A stretch of DNA of 37,373 nt, from assembly GCF_020829495.1 (NCBI RefSeq), contig NZ_JAIVFQ010000068.1, forward strand, positions 1-37,373, written 5' to 3'. The notes beneath the pieces were generated by a model. That model saw only the letters and a program-made list of their open reading frames with translations, was not told where the DNA came from and made no database searches. Source of the stretch: Nostoc favosum CHAB5714 (GTDB lineage: Bacteria > Cyanobacteriota > Cyanobacteriia > Cyanobacteriales > Nostocaceae). Positions within the stretch are counted from its first letter, which is position 1. Each line of letters opens with the position of its first letter. Below are positions 7,850-17,238 of the stretch, in pieces. The translations under genes were made by a program, and so were the position numbers.

Positions 7850-8482
7850 ATGAAAAACTTAGCATCAAGGAGGGCACAAACTCATGCACGCTTGATCAAG
7901 GCAGCAACTCAGGTGTTTGCAACAGCAGGTTTAACTGGAGCGACAACGCGAGAAATTGCTCGTGTTGCTGCGGTCAATGAGGTAACTTTATTTCGTCATT
8001 TCCAGAACAAAGAGCAACTACTAGCTGCTGTGATTACCGAAGCGATCGCTTTACAGGCAGAAGCTTTAACCCATCACGACGACTGGACTCAAGACCTATA
8101 CATTGACCTCAAAAATTATGCAAAGCTTTGCAACCAGATGATAGAGGAGCATGAAGACCTGATTCGGACATTTATTGGGGAAGCGAAGCGACATCCCCAA
8201 GCCGCCCATCTAATCTTATACGAAACTGACAAATCGCTGCGCGAACAGCTAGTTGTGTACTTGCAAAAAAATCAAGAGAAAGGCACGGTGTCCTCAGATA
8301 TAGATTTGAAAGCATCTGTAGATAGTTTCACGGGTATGTTGCTTCACGGTATCTTGCGTTTTAGCGATATCCCCACCGTACTAGAGTACAGTCGTGAATG
8401 CTACGTGGAAACTTGTGTGAATTTATTTGTGCGCGGTATTAGCACTTTGCCGTTGCAGGAAGTAGGAGGTTCAGTTGATTAG
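7850..8482 (+). CDS. TetR/AcrR family transcriptional regulator
   Basis: A 210-residue regulator. The N-terminal TetR helix-turn-helix is clear: RLIKAATQVFATAGLTGATT, then REIARVAAVNEVTLFRHFQN and KEQLLAAV (residues about 12-60). The rest is an alpha-helical ligand-binding domain without recognisable ligand specificity. An upstream TTG (7838) is in frame, but it lies inside the GCAAG/CTTGC palindrome, so I prefer the ATG at 7850. No strong Shine-Dalgarno sequence is present for either. The next genes on the strand, after a MITE, are a HlyD adaptor and an RND pump. By analogy with AcrR this protein probably represses that efflux pair until an exported compound binds. That regulatory link is inferred from position only. 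Confidence 0.9.
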   Translation: MKNLASRRAQTHARLIKAATQVFATAGLTGATTREIARVAAVNEVTLFRHFQNKEQLLAAVITEAIALQAEALTHHDDWTQDLYIDLKNYAKLCNQMIEEHEDLIRTFIGEAKRHPQAAHLILYETDKSLREQLVVYLQKNQEKGTVSSDIDLKASVDSFTGMLLHGILRFSDIPTVLEYSRECYVETCVNLFVRGISTLPLQEVGGSVD

Positions 8483-8720
8483 TCTGCAACAAGATTAACC
8501 CTGTTTTCTTGTTCAGCTAAGGCACTGCGTTGATACTACCTAAAAAAAGTTTTATAAATTACACTTTGAAAATGATTTGAGCTAAGTAATGTACAAAATA
8601 GCCAGAATGTGCTGAACGATATTTATTTCAGGTGCTAGACAACGTGAGCGATCGCCCAAATACCTAAATATATATTTATCACCAACATCAAGAAAAAAGG
8701 GTTAAAAAACTATTCAAACC

Positions 8721-8857
8721 AGGACTTACGCACAAGGAACGGAAAATCGAACCACAGAGGACGCAGAGAAGCCAGTGCGCCCTTGCGGTTAAGAGACTTG
8801 AAGCAACTGGCGCGACACGGAGGAATAAGAGTTTGAGAGGTTTTCTGCGTAAGTCCT
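8721..8857. mobile_element. MITE family A, copy 1
   Basis: A 137-bp element with perfect 12-bp terminal inverted repeats AGGACTTACGCA and TGCGTAAGTCCT and no coding capacity. A second, nearly identical copy is at 19478-19764, where it is interrupted by another element. Inside is the covarying hairpin module GCCAGTGCG...GCAACTGGC. It sits between tetR and the hlyD-type gene, 68 bp before the latter, so it may supply or separate promoter signals. The remainder of 8483-8924 contains no gene. Confidence 0.8.
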
Positions 8858-8924
8858 ACAAACAATGTTTTTTTAGCGAAGAGTAGATTGCCCAAGTCTA
8901 AATCCACAAGACGAGAAACCGAAT

Positions 8925-10508
8925 ATGTCCCATTCTGAGTTCCCTGATTCTCCCCTATCCATTGAAACAGAACAGGCTTCTGTTAACGATTCTAGTCAAG
9001 AGTCGCAACCATTGCCAGAGCGATCGCCTAAGCCACCTCAAAAGCGGCGTTGGCCCCTGCTGTTGGGAATCATCCTATTAATTGCAGGTGTTGGTTTTGG
9101 TTGGCGCTGGTGGCAAACTAGTAATGCTAGCAATGCACCACCGGGCGGGCCTGCTGCTGGTCAACCTATGGCAATTCCCGTCAAGCTAGCAACTGTGCAA
9201 ACTGAAACCGTGCAGGAAAGCTCAGAGTTTATTGGCTCCTTAGAAGCTCCACGTTCGGCAATTATCAAGCCACAGGTTGAAGGACGAGTAACCCAGATTT
9301 TCATCCAAGAGGGTAACCGTGTTCAACAAGGGCAAGTTATTATTAGCCTGCAAAGTGATGATGTCCAAGCTCAATTATCACAAGCCAAAGGCGCACTAGA
9401 ACAAGCCCAAGCACGTCTTGCTGAACTCCAAGCGGGTACGCGACAAGAAGAAGTTGCTCAAGCCAGAGCGCAGTTAACCCAAGCCCAAGCTCGGTTTAGA
9501 GATGCCCAATCGGGATCACAACCAGAAGAAATTGCTCAGGCTGAGGCTCAAATTCAGTCAGCTAAATCTGATGTGGAACTAGCACAGTCACGAGCCAAGC
9601 GATACGCACAATTGAGAAAAGAGGGTGCAGTTTCTCAAGATACCTTAGAAGGATATGTCAAAGAACAGCAAAGTGCTGAAGCTGCCCTTGTCGTAGCCCA
9701 GAAACGGCTAGACCAACTCCGCCAAAGTAGAAATTCTAGTATCAATGAGCTAGCTGGTGCCCTAGAACAACAGAAACAAAACTTAAGGCAACTAGAAAAT
9801 GGTTCCCGCCCAGAAGAAATTGCCCAAGCGCGATCGCAAGTAACTCAAGCAGCTGCCCAAGTCCAAGCTGCCCAAGTCCAAGTGCAATACACAAAAGTCC
9901 TTGCACCTTTCACTGGCATTGTTGGTGATATTCCAACAAAGGTGGGAGATTATGTGGAAAAAGCAGACCAGCTCACTACACTGACTAGAAACGACTCTTT
10001 AGAACTGAATATTTCCGTTCCCCTAGAAGAAGCCAAAAAACTGCGCTTGGGATTACCAGTGCAAATGCTGGATGCCCAAGGCAAAACCACAGCAAGGGGT
10101 AAGCTGAGTTTCATCTCTCCAAATGCAAGTTCAGATTCGCAGACAGTTTTAGTTAAAGCCAACTTTGGCAATTCTAGAAGTCAACTGATCAATCGCCAGT
10201 CAGTCCAAACCAAAGTGATTTGGAACCAACGTCCAGGAATCTTAATTCCAGTTACAGCAGTATCTCGTTTGGGTGGGGAGACTTTTGTGTTTGTGGCTCA
10301 AGCGCCAGCAGAAAAGTCTAAACCTGGAGCGCCATCTTTAGTGGCTCAACAAAAACCTGTGAAATTGGGAGTTATTGAGGGGAATAATTATCAAGTTATC
10401 GAAGGACTAAAGGCTGGAGACAAAATTGTTGTTTCCGGTATTCTCAACCTAACCAATGGCGCTCCCATCGCTCCTGCACCCCAAGAAGTGGGTAGCCGGA
10501 AGCCTTAG
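8925..10508 (+). CDS. RND efflux periplasmic adaptor (HlyD/AcrA-type membrane fusion protein)
   Basis: A 527-residue membrane fusion protein that would link the inner-membrane RND pump to an outer-membrane channel. The proline-rich cytoplasmic N-terminus is followed by one membrane segment (residues about 43-62, LLGIILLIAGVGFGWRWW). The lipoyl-like half motif PQVEGRVTQIFIQEGNRVQQ begins near 119. A long Ala/Gln-rich coiled-coil hairpin (about 150-320) carries three repeats of the type PEEIAQAR. It returns through the second lipoyl half (VLAPFTGIVGDIPTKVGDYV) into beta-barrel and membrane-proximal domains. The hairpin is longer than in AcrA. The pump gene follows 136 bp downstream on the same strand. 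The spacer contains GGGAGCAGGGGAGC-like and CCAATGCCCAATGCC filler repeats. No TolC-type gene is in this window. Confidence 0.93.
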   Translation: MSHSEFPDSPLSIETEQASVNDSSQESQPLPERSPKPPQKRRWPLLLGIILLIAGVGFGWRWWQTSNASNAPPGGPAAGQPMAIPVKLATVQTETVQESSEFIGSLEAPRSAIIKPQVEGRVTQIFIQEGNRVQQGQVIISLQSDDVQAQLSQAKGALEQAQARLAELQAGTRQEEVAQARAQLTQAQARFRDAQSGSQPEEIAQAEAQIQSAKSDVELAQSRAKRYAQLRKEGAVSQDTLEGYVKEQQSAEAALVVAQKRLDQLRQSRNSSINELAGALEQQKQNLRQLENGSRPEEIAQARSQVTQAAAQVQAAQVQVQYTKVLAPFTGIVGDIPTKVGDYVEKADQLTTLTRNDSLELNISVPLEEAKKLRLGLPVQMLDAQGKTTARGKLSFISPNASSDSQTVLVKANFGNSRSQLINRQSVQTKVIWNQRPGILIPVTAVSRLGGETFVFVAQAPAEKSKPGAPSLVAQQKPVKLGVIEGNNYQVIEGLKAGDKIVVSGILNLTNGAPIAPAPQEVGSRKP

Positions 10509-10644
10509 TTGAACACGGGAGCAGGGGAGCAAAGGGGCAGAAGAGCAGAGGGGAAGTTGCAGTAAATCTTTTGCCTTAGTACCTCTTTTTGCCTCTTGTA
10601 CCCAATGCCCAATGCCAAATATCCAATGCCCAATTTTTTAAACT

Positions 10645-13600
10645 ATGTTTGTTGACTTCTTTATTAAGCGGCCAATCTTTGCGTCGGTCTGTGCGATCTT
10701 TATCCTTTTAATAGGATTAATCAGTATTGCAACACTTCCGATCGCTAGGTTCCCAGAAATTAGTCCCACCCAAATCACTGTCACTTCCAACTATAGCGGA
10801 GCTAGTGCAGAAGTTGTAGAAAGCGGTGTGACAAATATCTTAGAAAGGCAAATCAACGGGGTTGAGGGACTAAGATATCTGACTTCCAGTAGCAGTAACG
10901 ATGGTACTAGCACTATTACAGCCACCTTTGATTCATCGCGGGATAAAGATATTGCGGCTGTGGATGTGCAAAATCGTGTTTCTATTGCTCAACCACAACT
11001 ACCAGACTCTGTGCAGCGCACGGGAGTGCGGGTATCTAAAGAATCTAGCAACATTCTCTTAGCAATTGGTTTATTCGCTGAAAATAATGAATATGACAAT
11101 ATATTTTTAAGCAACTATGCCGACCTTTACTTAGCAGATGCTTTAAAAAGAGTCAAAGGCGTGAGCAACGCTCAAATTTTTGGCGAACGCCGCTACGCAA
11201 TGCGCCTGTGGTTAGATCCGAGTCGCCTTGCCAATCGGGGACTAACGACCAAAGATGTAGCGAATGCCTTATCCGAACAAAACTTGCAAGTTGGTGCAGG
11301 GAGAATTGGACAAGAACCGGCTCCTGAAGGACAGAAGTATCAACTTGATGTGCGTGCTGCTAGCCGATTAGCAGAACCATCAGAATTTGAAGAAATTGTC
11401 CTCAAAACTGGAGATGATGGCACATTAGTTAAGCTCAAAGATGTGGGTAGAGCAGAACTGGGTGCAGAAAACTACAGTTCATTTCTGCGATTTAGTGGTA
11501 ACGATGCTGTCGGTTTAGGGATTTATCAAGTTCCTGGTAGTAATGCCTTGGATGTGGCTAAGGGAGTCAAGGCCGAACTAGTGCGATTAGCTCCGAGTTT
11601 TCCCCCAGGGCTGAAATATCAGGTAGCTTTTGACACAACATCCTTTGTAGAAGAGTCGATGGCAGAAGTCATCAAGACTCTGATTGAATCGGTGGTGCTG
11701 GTTGTAATTGTAATTTTTGTGTTTTTGCAGGACTGGCGAACTACCTTAATTCCAGCGTTGACAATTCCACTTTCCTTAATTGGGACATTTGCCTTCGTCA
11801 AAGTTTTTAACTTTTCCATGAATAGTTTGACTTTGTTTGGTCTAACTTTAGGCTCTGGGATGGTGGTAGACGATGCGATCGTTATAGTGGAGCAAATTAG
11901 CCGCTTTATTAAGGATAAAGGTATAAGTCCTCGCCGAGCCGCTAGTGAATCAATGGCGGAACTGTTTGGCGCGGTTATTGCCACTTCACTAGTATTGATG
12001 GCGGTGTTTGTGCCAGTGGCATTTTTTCCAGGAACCACAGGCGCACTTTATCAGCAATTTGCTCTTACCATTGCCTTTTCCATTGCGATTTCGACCTTTT
12101 TGGCTTTGACTCTGACACCTTCTTTGTGTGGGGTGTTGCTGCGTCAAGGACAAAGACCTTCAGGCTGGCTGGGTTGGATTTTTGGCCACATTAATCGCTT
12201 TCTCGACTGGGCACAGCATAATTATAAGCGATCGCTGAATTTTCTCACCCGCTTCAAAAGTGTCATTATCGGGTTGTTTATCGTCTCCTTGGGAATGACT
12301 GCTTGGCTGTACACCACAGTACCAACAGCCTTTCTACCCGATGAAGACGAAGGCTACTTCATCACCATCATCCAAGGGCCTCAAGGGGTTTCGTTGCAAT
12401 ATACCAGCGATGTCATGGCACAGGTAGAAAAAGAAATCCAGCCACTTCCAGAAGTGCTGGCGACTTTCGCCGTGGGAGGATTTGGTTTTAGTGGTAGCAC
12501 CGCCAATAGCGGCATCATCTTTACAACTTTAAAACCTTGGGCAGAACGCTCAAGACCTGATCAATCAGTACAGGCGATTATTGGCAAATTGCAAGGGAAG
12601 TTATTGGCAATCCCAGAAGCTAGGGTTTTTCCTGTAAATCCGCCACCAATTCAGGGTTTAGGCAACTTTGGCGGCTTTGTCTTTCAACTGCAAGACCGCA
12701 GAGGTAACAGCGGCTTAGAAAATCTAGTCCAGTCGATGGGTAAGTTGCTAGGTCGCGCCAATCAAACACCAGGATTACAAGCTGTATTTAGCACTTTTGC
12801 CGCAGATACACCACAATTACTTGTGGAAGTAGACCGCAATAAAGCCAAATCATTGCAAGTTTCCATAGATGATGTCTTCAGTACTTTACAAACTGCTTTG
12901 GGATCGCAATATGTAAATGATTTCAATCTCCAGCAGCGTAGTTACCGGGTGTATATCCAGGCAGATCAACAGTTTCGTTCCAATCCAAAAGATATTGGCA
13001 AACTATACGTTCGTTCTCAAAAGAATCAAATGGTTCCTTTGAGTAACTTAGTCACAGTTACTCAAACTGTGGGAGCGCAAACGATAAATCACTACAATCT
13101 GTTCCGCTCAATTGAAATTAATGGTTCCGCCGCCCCTGGCTCTAGTTCTGGAGACGCTATTAAGGCAATGGAACAAGTTGCTAAAGAAGTTTTACCAGCA
13201 GGTTATGGCTACGAATGGTCAGGGACTGCATTAGAAGAAATAGATTCTGGTGGTTTAGCACCCCTGATTTTTGGATTAGGAATAATCTTTGTGTTTTTAG
13301 TACTAGCCGCTCAATACGAGAATTACGTTGACCCCTTTATCATTCTGTTATCAGTTCCCTTAGCTATCTTTGGAGCGCTGATAGCTCAATCAATGCGAGG
13401 TTTTGCTAATGATGTCTACTGTCAAATTGGTTTAGTAATGTTGATTGGTTTAGCTAGTAAGAACGCTATTTTGATTGTGGAATTTGCTAACCAATTGCGA
13501 GAGCAGGGGCTTTCAATTACCAAAGCAGTAATTGAGGCTTCGCAAGAGCGGTTACGTCCAATTTTGATGACTGCCTTTTCTACACTTTTGGGGATTTTTC

Positions 13601-13836
13601 CCTTGGCTGTTGCTACAGGTGCTGGTGCAGGAAGTCGGCAATCTTTGGGAACAGCAGTTTTTGGTGGAATGTTAATTGCGACTTTCTTGAGTTTGTTTGT
13701 AGTGCCAATTTTGTATATCGTCATTAAGACGACAACAGAGCGCTTTATCAAACCAAATCGCCATCAAAAACTGCAAACGGAAGCAGTTTCCTTGGATGGA
13801 AAAACTGTTGCATATTCAACAAACGCTGAGGATTAA
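10645..13836 (+). CDS. HAE1-family (AcrB-like) RND efflux pump
   Basis: A 1063-residue proton-driven inner-membrane exporter of the hydrophobe/amphiphile efflux-1 family. It starts MFVDFFIKRPIFASVCAIFI, as in AcrB. It has two large periplasmic loops, each preceded by one and followed by several membrane helices, giving the usual 12 segments. The proton-relay pair lies in GSGMVVDDAIVIVEQ near residues 408-410. The matching second-half segment GLASKNAILIVEFANQLREQ is also present. Length and halves are complete and no frame break is seen. It pairs with the adaptor upstream and probably exports hydrophobic or amphiphilic compounds, under control of the nearby TetR protein. The exact substrate cannot be read from sequence. 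The stop codon overlaps an AATTCGT heptamer array. Confidence 0.95.
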   Translation: MFVDFFIKRPIFASVCAIFILLIGLISIATLPIARFPEISPTQITVTSNYSGASAEVVESGVTNILERQINGVEGLRYLTSSSSNDGTSTITATFDSSRDKDIAAVDVQNRVSIAQPQLPDSVQRTGVRVSKESSNILLAIGLFAENNEYDNIFLSNYADLYLADALKRVKGVSNAQIFGERRYAMRLWLDPSRLANRGLTTKDVANALSEQNLQVGAGRIGQEPAPEGQKYQLDVRAASRLAEPSEFEEIVLKTGDDGTLVKLKDVGRAELGAENYSSFLRFSGNDAVGLGIYQVPGSNALDVAKGVKAELVRLAPSFPPGLKYQVAFDTTSFVEESMAEVIKTLIESVVLVVIVIFVFLQDWRTTLIPALTIPLSLIGTFAFVKVFNFSMNSLTLFGLTLGSGMVVDDAIVIVEQISRFIKDKGISPRRAASESMAELFGAVIATSLVLMAVFVPVAFFPGTTGALYQQFALTIAFSIAISTFLALTLTPSLCGVLLRQGQRPSGWLGWIFGHINRFLDWAQHNYKRSLNFLTRFKSVIIGLFIVSLGMTAWLYTTVPTAFLPDEDEGYFITIIQGPQGVSLQYTSDVMAQVEKEIQPLPEVLATFAVGGFGFSGSTANSGIIFTTLKPWAERSRPDQSVQAIIGKLQGKLLAIPEARVFPVNPPPIQGLGNFGGFVFQLQDRRGNSGLENLVQSMGKLLGRANQTPGLQAVFSTFAADTPQLLVEVDRNKAKSLQVSIDDVFSTLQTALGSQYVNDFNLQQRSYRVYIQADQQFRSNPKDIGKLYVRSQKNQMVPLSNLVTVTQTVGAQTINHYNLFRSIEINGSAAPGSSSGDAIKAMEQVAKEVLPAGYGYEWSGTALEEIDSGGLAPLIFGLGIIFVFLVLAAQYENYVDPFIILLSVPLAIFGALIAQSMRGFANDVYCQIGLVMLIGLASKNAILIVEFANQLREQGLSITKAVIEASQERLRPILMTAFSTLLGIFPLAVATGAGAGSRQSLGTAVFGGMLIATFLSLFVVPILYIVIKTTTERFIKPNRHQKLQTEAVSLDGKTVAYSTNAED

Positions 13837-13873
13837 TTCGTAATTCGTAATTCGTAATTCGTAATTCGTAATT
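13835..13873. repeat. AATTCGT heptamer tandem array
   Basis: Five perfect 7-bp units AATTCGT plus a partial one. The first unit overlaps the last base pairs of the RND stop codon. Single and inverted versions of the same heptamer occur at 23906-23934, 24014-24041 and near 31973-32030. Confidence 0.9.
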
Positions 13874-14089
13874 AATTGTCCCCTGTCCTCTATGCCCCTC
13901 TTCCCTGTGCCCTATAAACATCGTAGTATGAGGAGATGGGGAAGACTACTTTCAAGTTCAAATTTTAACAAGAGAGGCAGTTCTTGCTGATCGCCTTTGG
14001 CGTCTCCCTTTGGAAGAGGGCATCCTGCCTTGTCTTCTTCACCGAACCGCAGAGGCGCAGAGGACACAGAGAAAAGAGAGAAGAGTGCT

Positions 14090-16021
14090 TTATTTCAGTA
14101 ATCTCAGACCACTGAGGGTAACTAAGACTGTAGAACCTTCATGCCCAATGACGCCGATGGGTAGGTTAATATTGCCTAGAAAGTTGCCCACCAAAAGCAA
14201 CATAATAAAACCCAACGCTACGAATATATTCTGTTTTACTATGACTTGCGATCGCCTGCCCAAATGCATCGCTACAGCAATTTTTTCTAACCTGTCTGCC
14301 ATCAGTACTATATCTGCGGTTTCCAATGCCACATCACTACCAGATACTCCCATCGCTATACCTACAGATGCTTGCGCTAGGGCTGGTGCATCATTAATTC
14401 CATCGCCCACCATTGCAACTGTTTGATATTCTTGCTGTAGACGGCGGATAACATCAAGCTTATCTTCTGGTAAAAGTTGAGCATATACCCGATCAATTCC
14501 TACTGCTTTGGCGACACTATGAGCAGTTTCCTGATTATCCCCAGTTAACATGACAATTTGTTCAACTCCCAGTTTCTTTAACCGGGTAATGGTTGCGGCT
14601 GCTTGCGATCTTACTTCATCTGCGATCGCAATTACACCCATCACCTCGCCTCCCCTCTCGAAAAGCGGGGTGGGGTTCTTCGCTACCCAAACCACAGTTT
14701 TACCTTCTTGCTCTAAAGATTGAGCTATTTCTCGCAACTCTTTAGGTAAATTTGTTACATACTTTTGCACAAAAATGGCATTCCCCACAATTACCTGTTG
14801 TTCTTGGGCGATTCCCAAAATTCCCTGTCCAGGTATAGCTTGCACTTCAACTGCACCAACCCAATCCAAATCACCAGCCGCCTGCACAATTGCCTTACCG
14901 ATGGGATGTTCTGAATAGGATTCCACACTAGCGGCAGCTTTTAATACATCTAATTGTGTGTATTCACTAACTGAAATTACCTGAAATACCTGCACCTGTC
15001 CTGTTGTTAGAGTACCAGTTTTATCAAATGCGATCGCTCGGACTTTGCCAATCTTCTCCAACTGCGCCCCATTTTTAAACAAAATCCCCTGTCTTGCACC
15101 ATTGGCGATTCCTGAAAGTAGGGTGGGCATAATTGCAGCCATTAGCGCACAGGGAGAAGCAACCACTAGGAAAGTAAGCGCCCGATAAATCGTCGTTTCC
15201 CAATCCCAACCCCAAAAAAATGGTGGTAAAGTTGCCAGCAATATCCCAGCTACTACAATGACTTTTGCATATCCTTTTTCAAAGCGATCGATAAACTCTT
15301 GCGAAGGAGGAGCTTGAGTCTTTGCTTGTTCTACCAAGCGAATCACACGCTGAATTAAACTGCTTTGGGCTGGTTTGTGTACCTTAATCTGCAATGCACC
15401 ATAGCCGTTGAGTGTGCCGGCAAATACTTCTTCGCCCACTGTTTTCTCTACAGGTAAAGACTCACCTGTAATTGCAGCTTGATTGAGGGTGCTGTAACCA
15501 GATAAAATTATCCCATCAGTAGGAATTAGCTCTCCGGGTTTGACGACAATTTCATCACCGACTTTTAGCTGACTAATAGGAATTTCCTCTTCCTTCCCCT
15601 GAAGCAAAACCCTTGCTGTATCTGGTGTCAGGCTCATCAAACTCTTGATACTCCGCTCAGTTCGCTGCATGGCGTAGCCTTCTAGTGCGCCACTGATAGC
15701 GAAGATGAGAATCAAAATTGCCCCATCAATAATTAGATGATATTCTCTTCGCCATAAGCCGAGACTAGCAGCACCAATCGCCGCCACAATCATCAGCAAA
15801 TCTACATCGAGTTCTTTTTCTTTGAAGAGAGTAGTCAATCCTTCCCGCGCACTTTCGTAACCACCAATTACATAAGCAGCAGGTAGCAACAGTAACGCTA
15901 ATCCCAAAGCGCCAAGATGCAAGGCGAACCATCCGAGAAATAACAATAAGCCACACAAAAGGGCTGCTACGGTATCTGCGTGTTCTCTGGTGAATTGGGT
16001 GAAACGTTGGGGGTAGAGCAT
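14090..16021 (-). CDS. coaT: P1B-4-type metal-translocating ATPase (CoaT-like cobalt/zinc exporter)
   Basis: A 643-residue heavy-metal P-type ATPase. It has the phosphatase motif TGES, the phosphorylation site DKTGTLT, the SEHPIGKAI His-Pro motif and the hinge MVGDGINDAPAL. Subgroup markers point to P1B-4: no N-terminal HMA domain, a reduced set of six membrane helices, SPC (not CPC) near residue 290, and HEGST in the last helix. In Synechocystis, P1B-4 CoaT exports Co(II) and is controlled by CoaR. A CoaR-type gene lies 2.3 kb away in the divergent orientation, so coaT is the best name. The promoter carries a MerR-type near-palindrome. Oddity: near residue 452 a 12-residue stretch (KNPTPLFERGGE) is encoded by DNA matching the MITE core of this genome (see findings). 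The frame is intact throughout. Confidence 0.92.
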   Translation of the reverse strand: MLYPQRFTQFTREHADTVAALLCGLLLFLGWFALHLGALGLALLLLPAAYVIGGYESAREGLTTLFKEKELDVDLLMIVAAIGAASLGLWRREYHLIIDGAILILIFAISGALEGYAMQRTERSIKSLMSLTPDTARVLLQGKEEEIPISQLKVGDEIVVKPGELIPTDGIILSGYSTLNQAAITGESLPVEKTVGEEVFAGTLNGYGALQIKVHKPAQSSLIQRVIRLVEQAKTQAPPSQEFIDRFEKGYAKVIVVAGILLATLPPFFWGWDWETTIYRALTFLVVASPCALMAAIMPTLLSGIANGARQGILFKNGAQLEKIGKVRAIAFDKTGTLTTGQVQVFQVISVSEYTQLDVLKAAASVESYSEHPIGKAIVQAAGDLDWVGAVEVQAIPGQGILGIAQEQQVIVGNAIFVQKYVTNLPKELREIAQSLEQEGKTVVWVAKNPTPLFERGGEVMGVIAIADEVRSQAAATITRLKKLGVEQIVMLTGDNQETAHSVAKAVGIDRVYAQLLPEDKLDVIRRLQQEYQTVAMVGDGINDAPALAQASVGIAMGVSGSDVALETADIVLMADRLEKIAVAMHLGRRSQVIVKQNIFVALGFIMLLLVGNFLGNINLPIGVIGHEGSTVLVTLSGLRLLK

Positions 16022-16053
16022 GAGAGGTGAATTAACAGGGACTCTCTCAGGCT

Positions 16054-16085
16054 AAACCTTAACATTAATGTTAATGTCAAGGTTT
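16054..16085 (-). promoter_or_regulatory. CoaR (MerR-type) operator and coaT promoter
   Basis: A 32-bp near-perfect palindrome: half site AAACCTTAACATTAAT against AAACCTTGACATTAAC on the other strand, 14 of 16 matching. On the minus strand it includes TTGACA as a -35 box and then a 19-20 bp stretch before TTAGCC/TAGCCT as the only plausible -10. Overlong spacers spanned by the dyad are characteristic of MerR-family activators. It lies 33 bp upstream of the coaT ATG. Confidence 0.7.
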
Positions 16086-16278
16086 ATAATGATTTTGAAA
16101 CGCAGAGTGGATAGGTTCGCAGAGTGATTTTCTATGTTAATGTGTGTTTTATTCTGGGTATGGTGCGGTAATTTATAAACCTTCAAATTTATTATTAGAG
16201 GGTAAAAGCGATTGCCTCTGGCACGCTTCACGATCGCAAAAAAGTGCTAAATCTTGTAGATACCAGTGTTAAAGTTCA

Positions 16279-16292
16279 AGATATAAATATCT
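16279..16292 (+). promoter_or_regulatory. Palindrome upstream of the STAS-ATPase/DUF4325/PIN operon
   Basis: AGATAT-AA-ATATCT is a perfect dyad ending 18 bp before the TTG start of the first gene. It is a candidate operator. The interval 16086-16310 otherwise holds no gene. Confidence 0.35.
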
Positions 16293-16310
16293 GTAATAGT
16301 CGGAGTTATC

Positions 16311-17222
16311 TTGCTGTTAGAGACTAAAAACCAGCCAAATTTAATTCTTTATGTAACCAAGATTGATGATAATCCCCATCATTTTAAGAAGTTATTCAAA
16401 CTTAGGGATGAAATTGAGCAATTACCCCAAGATTGCTTAAATATCAAGGTAGATTTTCACTACTGCGAATTTTTGGGACACTACGGCGTTGCTTTTTTGG
16501 GGGGACTATTTCGTCTTATCGAAGCTCGTGGCGGTGATGTGGCTTTCGATTGGAATACAGTTCCAGACAAAATTCGGATGAACTTAGCTCAGAATGGCTT
16601 CTTGTGTAATTTCGGTTTTGACACAAAACCCTGGCATGGCAACTCTATACCTTACCGGAATGATCTTCAGCAGGATATGAGTGCTATTGCAGATTACCTG
16701 AAATATAATTGGCTGGGCAAAGGTTGGGTCAACATCAGTCCAAGACTACAAGATGCAATTACAGGGCGAGTCTTAGAGATATATTTCAATGCATTTGATC
16801 ATAGTCAATCTGCTGTGGGGGTGTTCAGCTGCGGTCAGCACTACCCCAAGCTTGGTTTTCTTCATCTGACGGTCATTGACTTTGGTATTGGTATCCCTAG
16901 TAGTGTTCGCTCTCTACCTCAGAACCTAGACAAGACTGCTAATGAGGCTCTACAGTGGGCGTTCAAGCCTGGAAATAGCACTAAGCAAGACAGTATCTCC
17001 CGTGGCGCAGGCTTAAATTTATTGCAGGAGTTCATCGTAAAAAATCATGGAAACCTTACAATTTTTAGTAATGACGGATATGTCAACATAGGCGATAATA
17101 TTATATATGAGAACAAATGTACTAACTTTAGAGGAACCTTAATTAATATTGCACTTCGCTGTGATGAATCTTACTACTGCCTAGCAACTGAAGCTCATCA
17201 ACTTAAGAAGCGGTTATTTTAA
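16311..17222 (+). CDS. STAS-like/GHKL (HATPase) fusion protein
   Basis: A 303-residue protein, first gene of a compact three-gene operon. Residues about 1-110 look like a STAS-type fold (VDFHYCEFLGHYGVAFLGGL then FRLIEARGG). Residues about 140-290 carry a GHKL ATP-binding domain: N-box E156...N160..H163 in LEIYFNAFDHS, G1 box DFGIGIP from D190, G2 box SRGAGLNLL near 230-238, and a late FRGTLINI strand. There is no histidine-kinase dimerisation helix and no membrane segment. It resembles anti-sigma/partner-switch ATPases (RsbW-like) rather than a sensor kinase. The start is TTG, supported by GGAG at 16302-16305 with 5-nt spacing. The next gene starts 16 nt downstream. Binding partner and function are unknown. 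The STAS assignment is weaker than the ATPase one. Confidence 0.8.
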   Translation: MLLETKNQPNLILYVTKIDDNPHHFKKLFKLRDEIEQLPQDCLNIKVDFHYCEFLGHYGVAFLGGLFRLIEARGGDVAFDWNTVPDKIRMNLAQNGFLCNFGFDTKPWHGNSIPYRNDLQQDMSAIADYLKYNWLGKGWVNISPRLQDAITGRVLEIYFNAFDHSQSAVGVFSCGQHYPKLGFLHLTVIDFGIGIPSSVRSLPQNLDKTANEALQWAFKPGNSTKQDSISRGAGLNLLQEFIVKNHGNLTIFSNDGYVNIGDNIIYENKCTNFRGTLINIALRCDESYYCLATEAHQLKKRLF

Positions 17223-17238
17223 AGAGGGAGATAGAGGA

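Noticed and set aside
14010..14426. Plus-strand frame at the 3' end of coaT
   Set aside because: It mostly overlaps the conserved end of coaT on the other strand and begins in filler repeat sequence.
14090..16021. Reading the P-type ATPase as a copper pump
   Set aside because: The membrane motif is SPC rather than CPC, there is no HMA domain and HEGST is present, all of which fit P1B-4 rather than copper-type ATPases.
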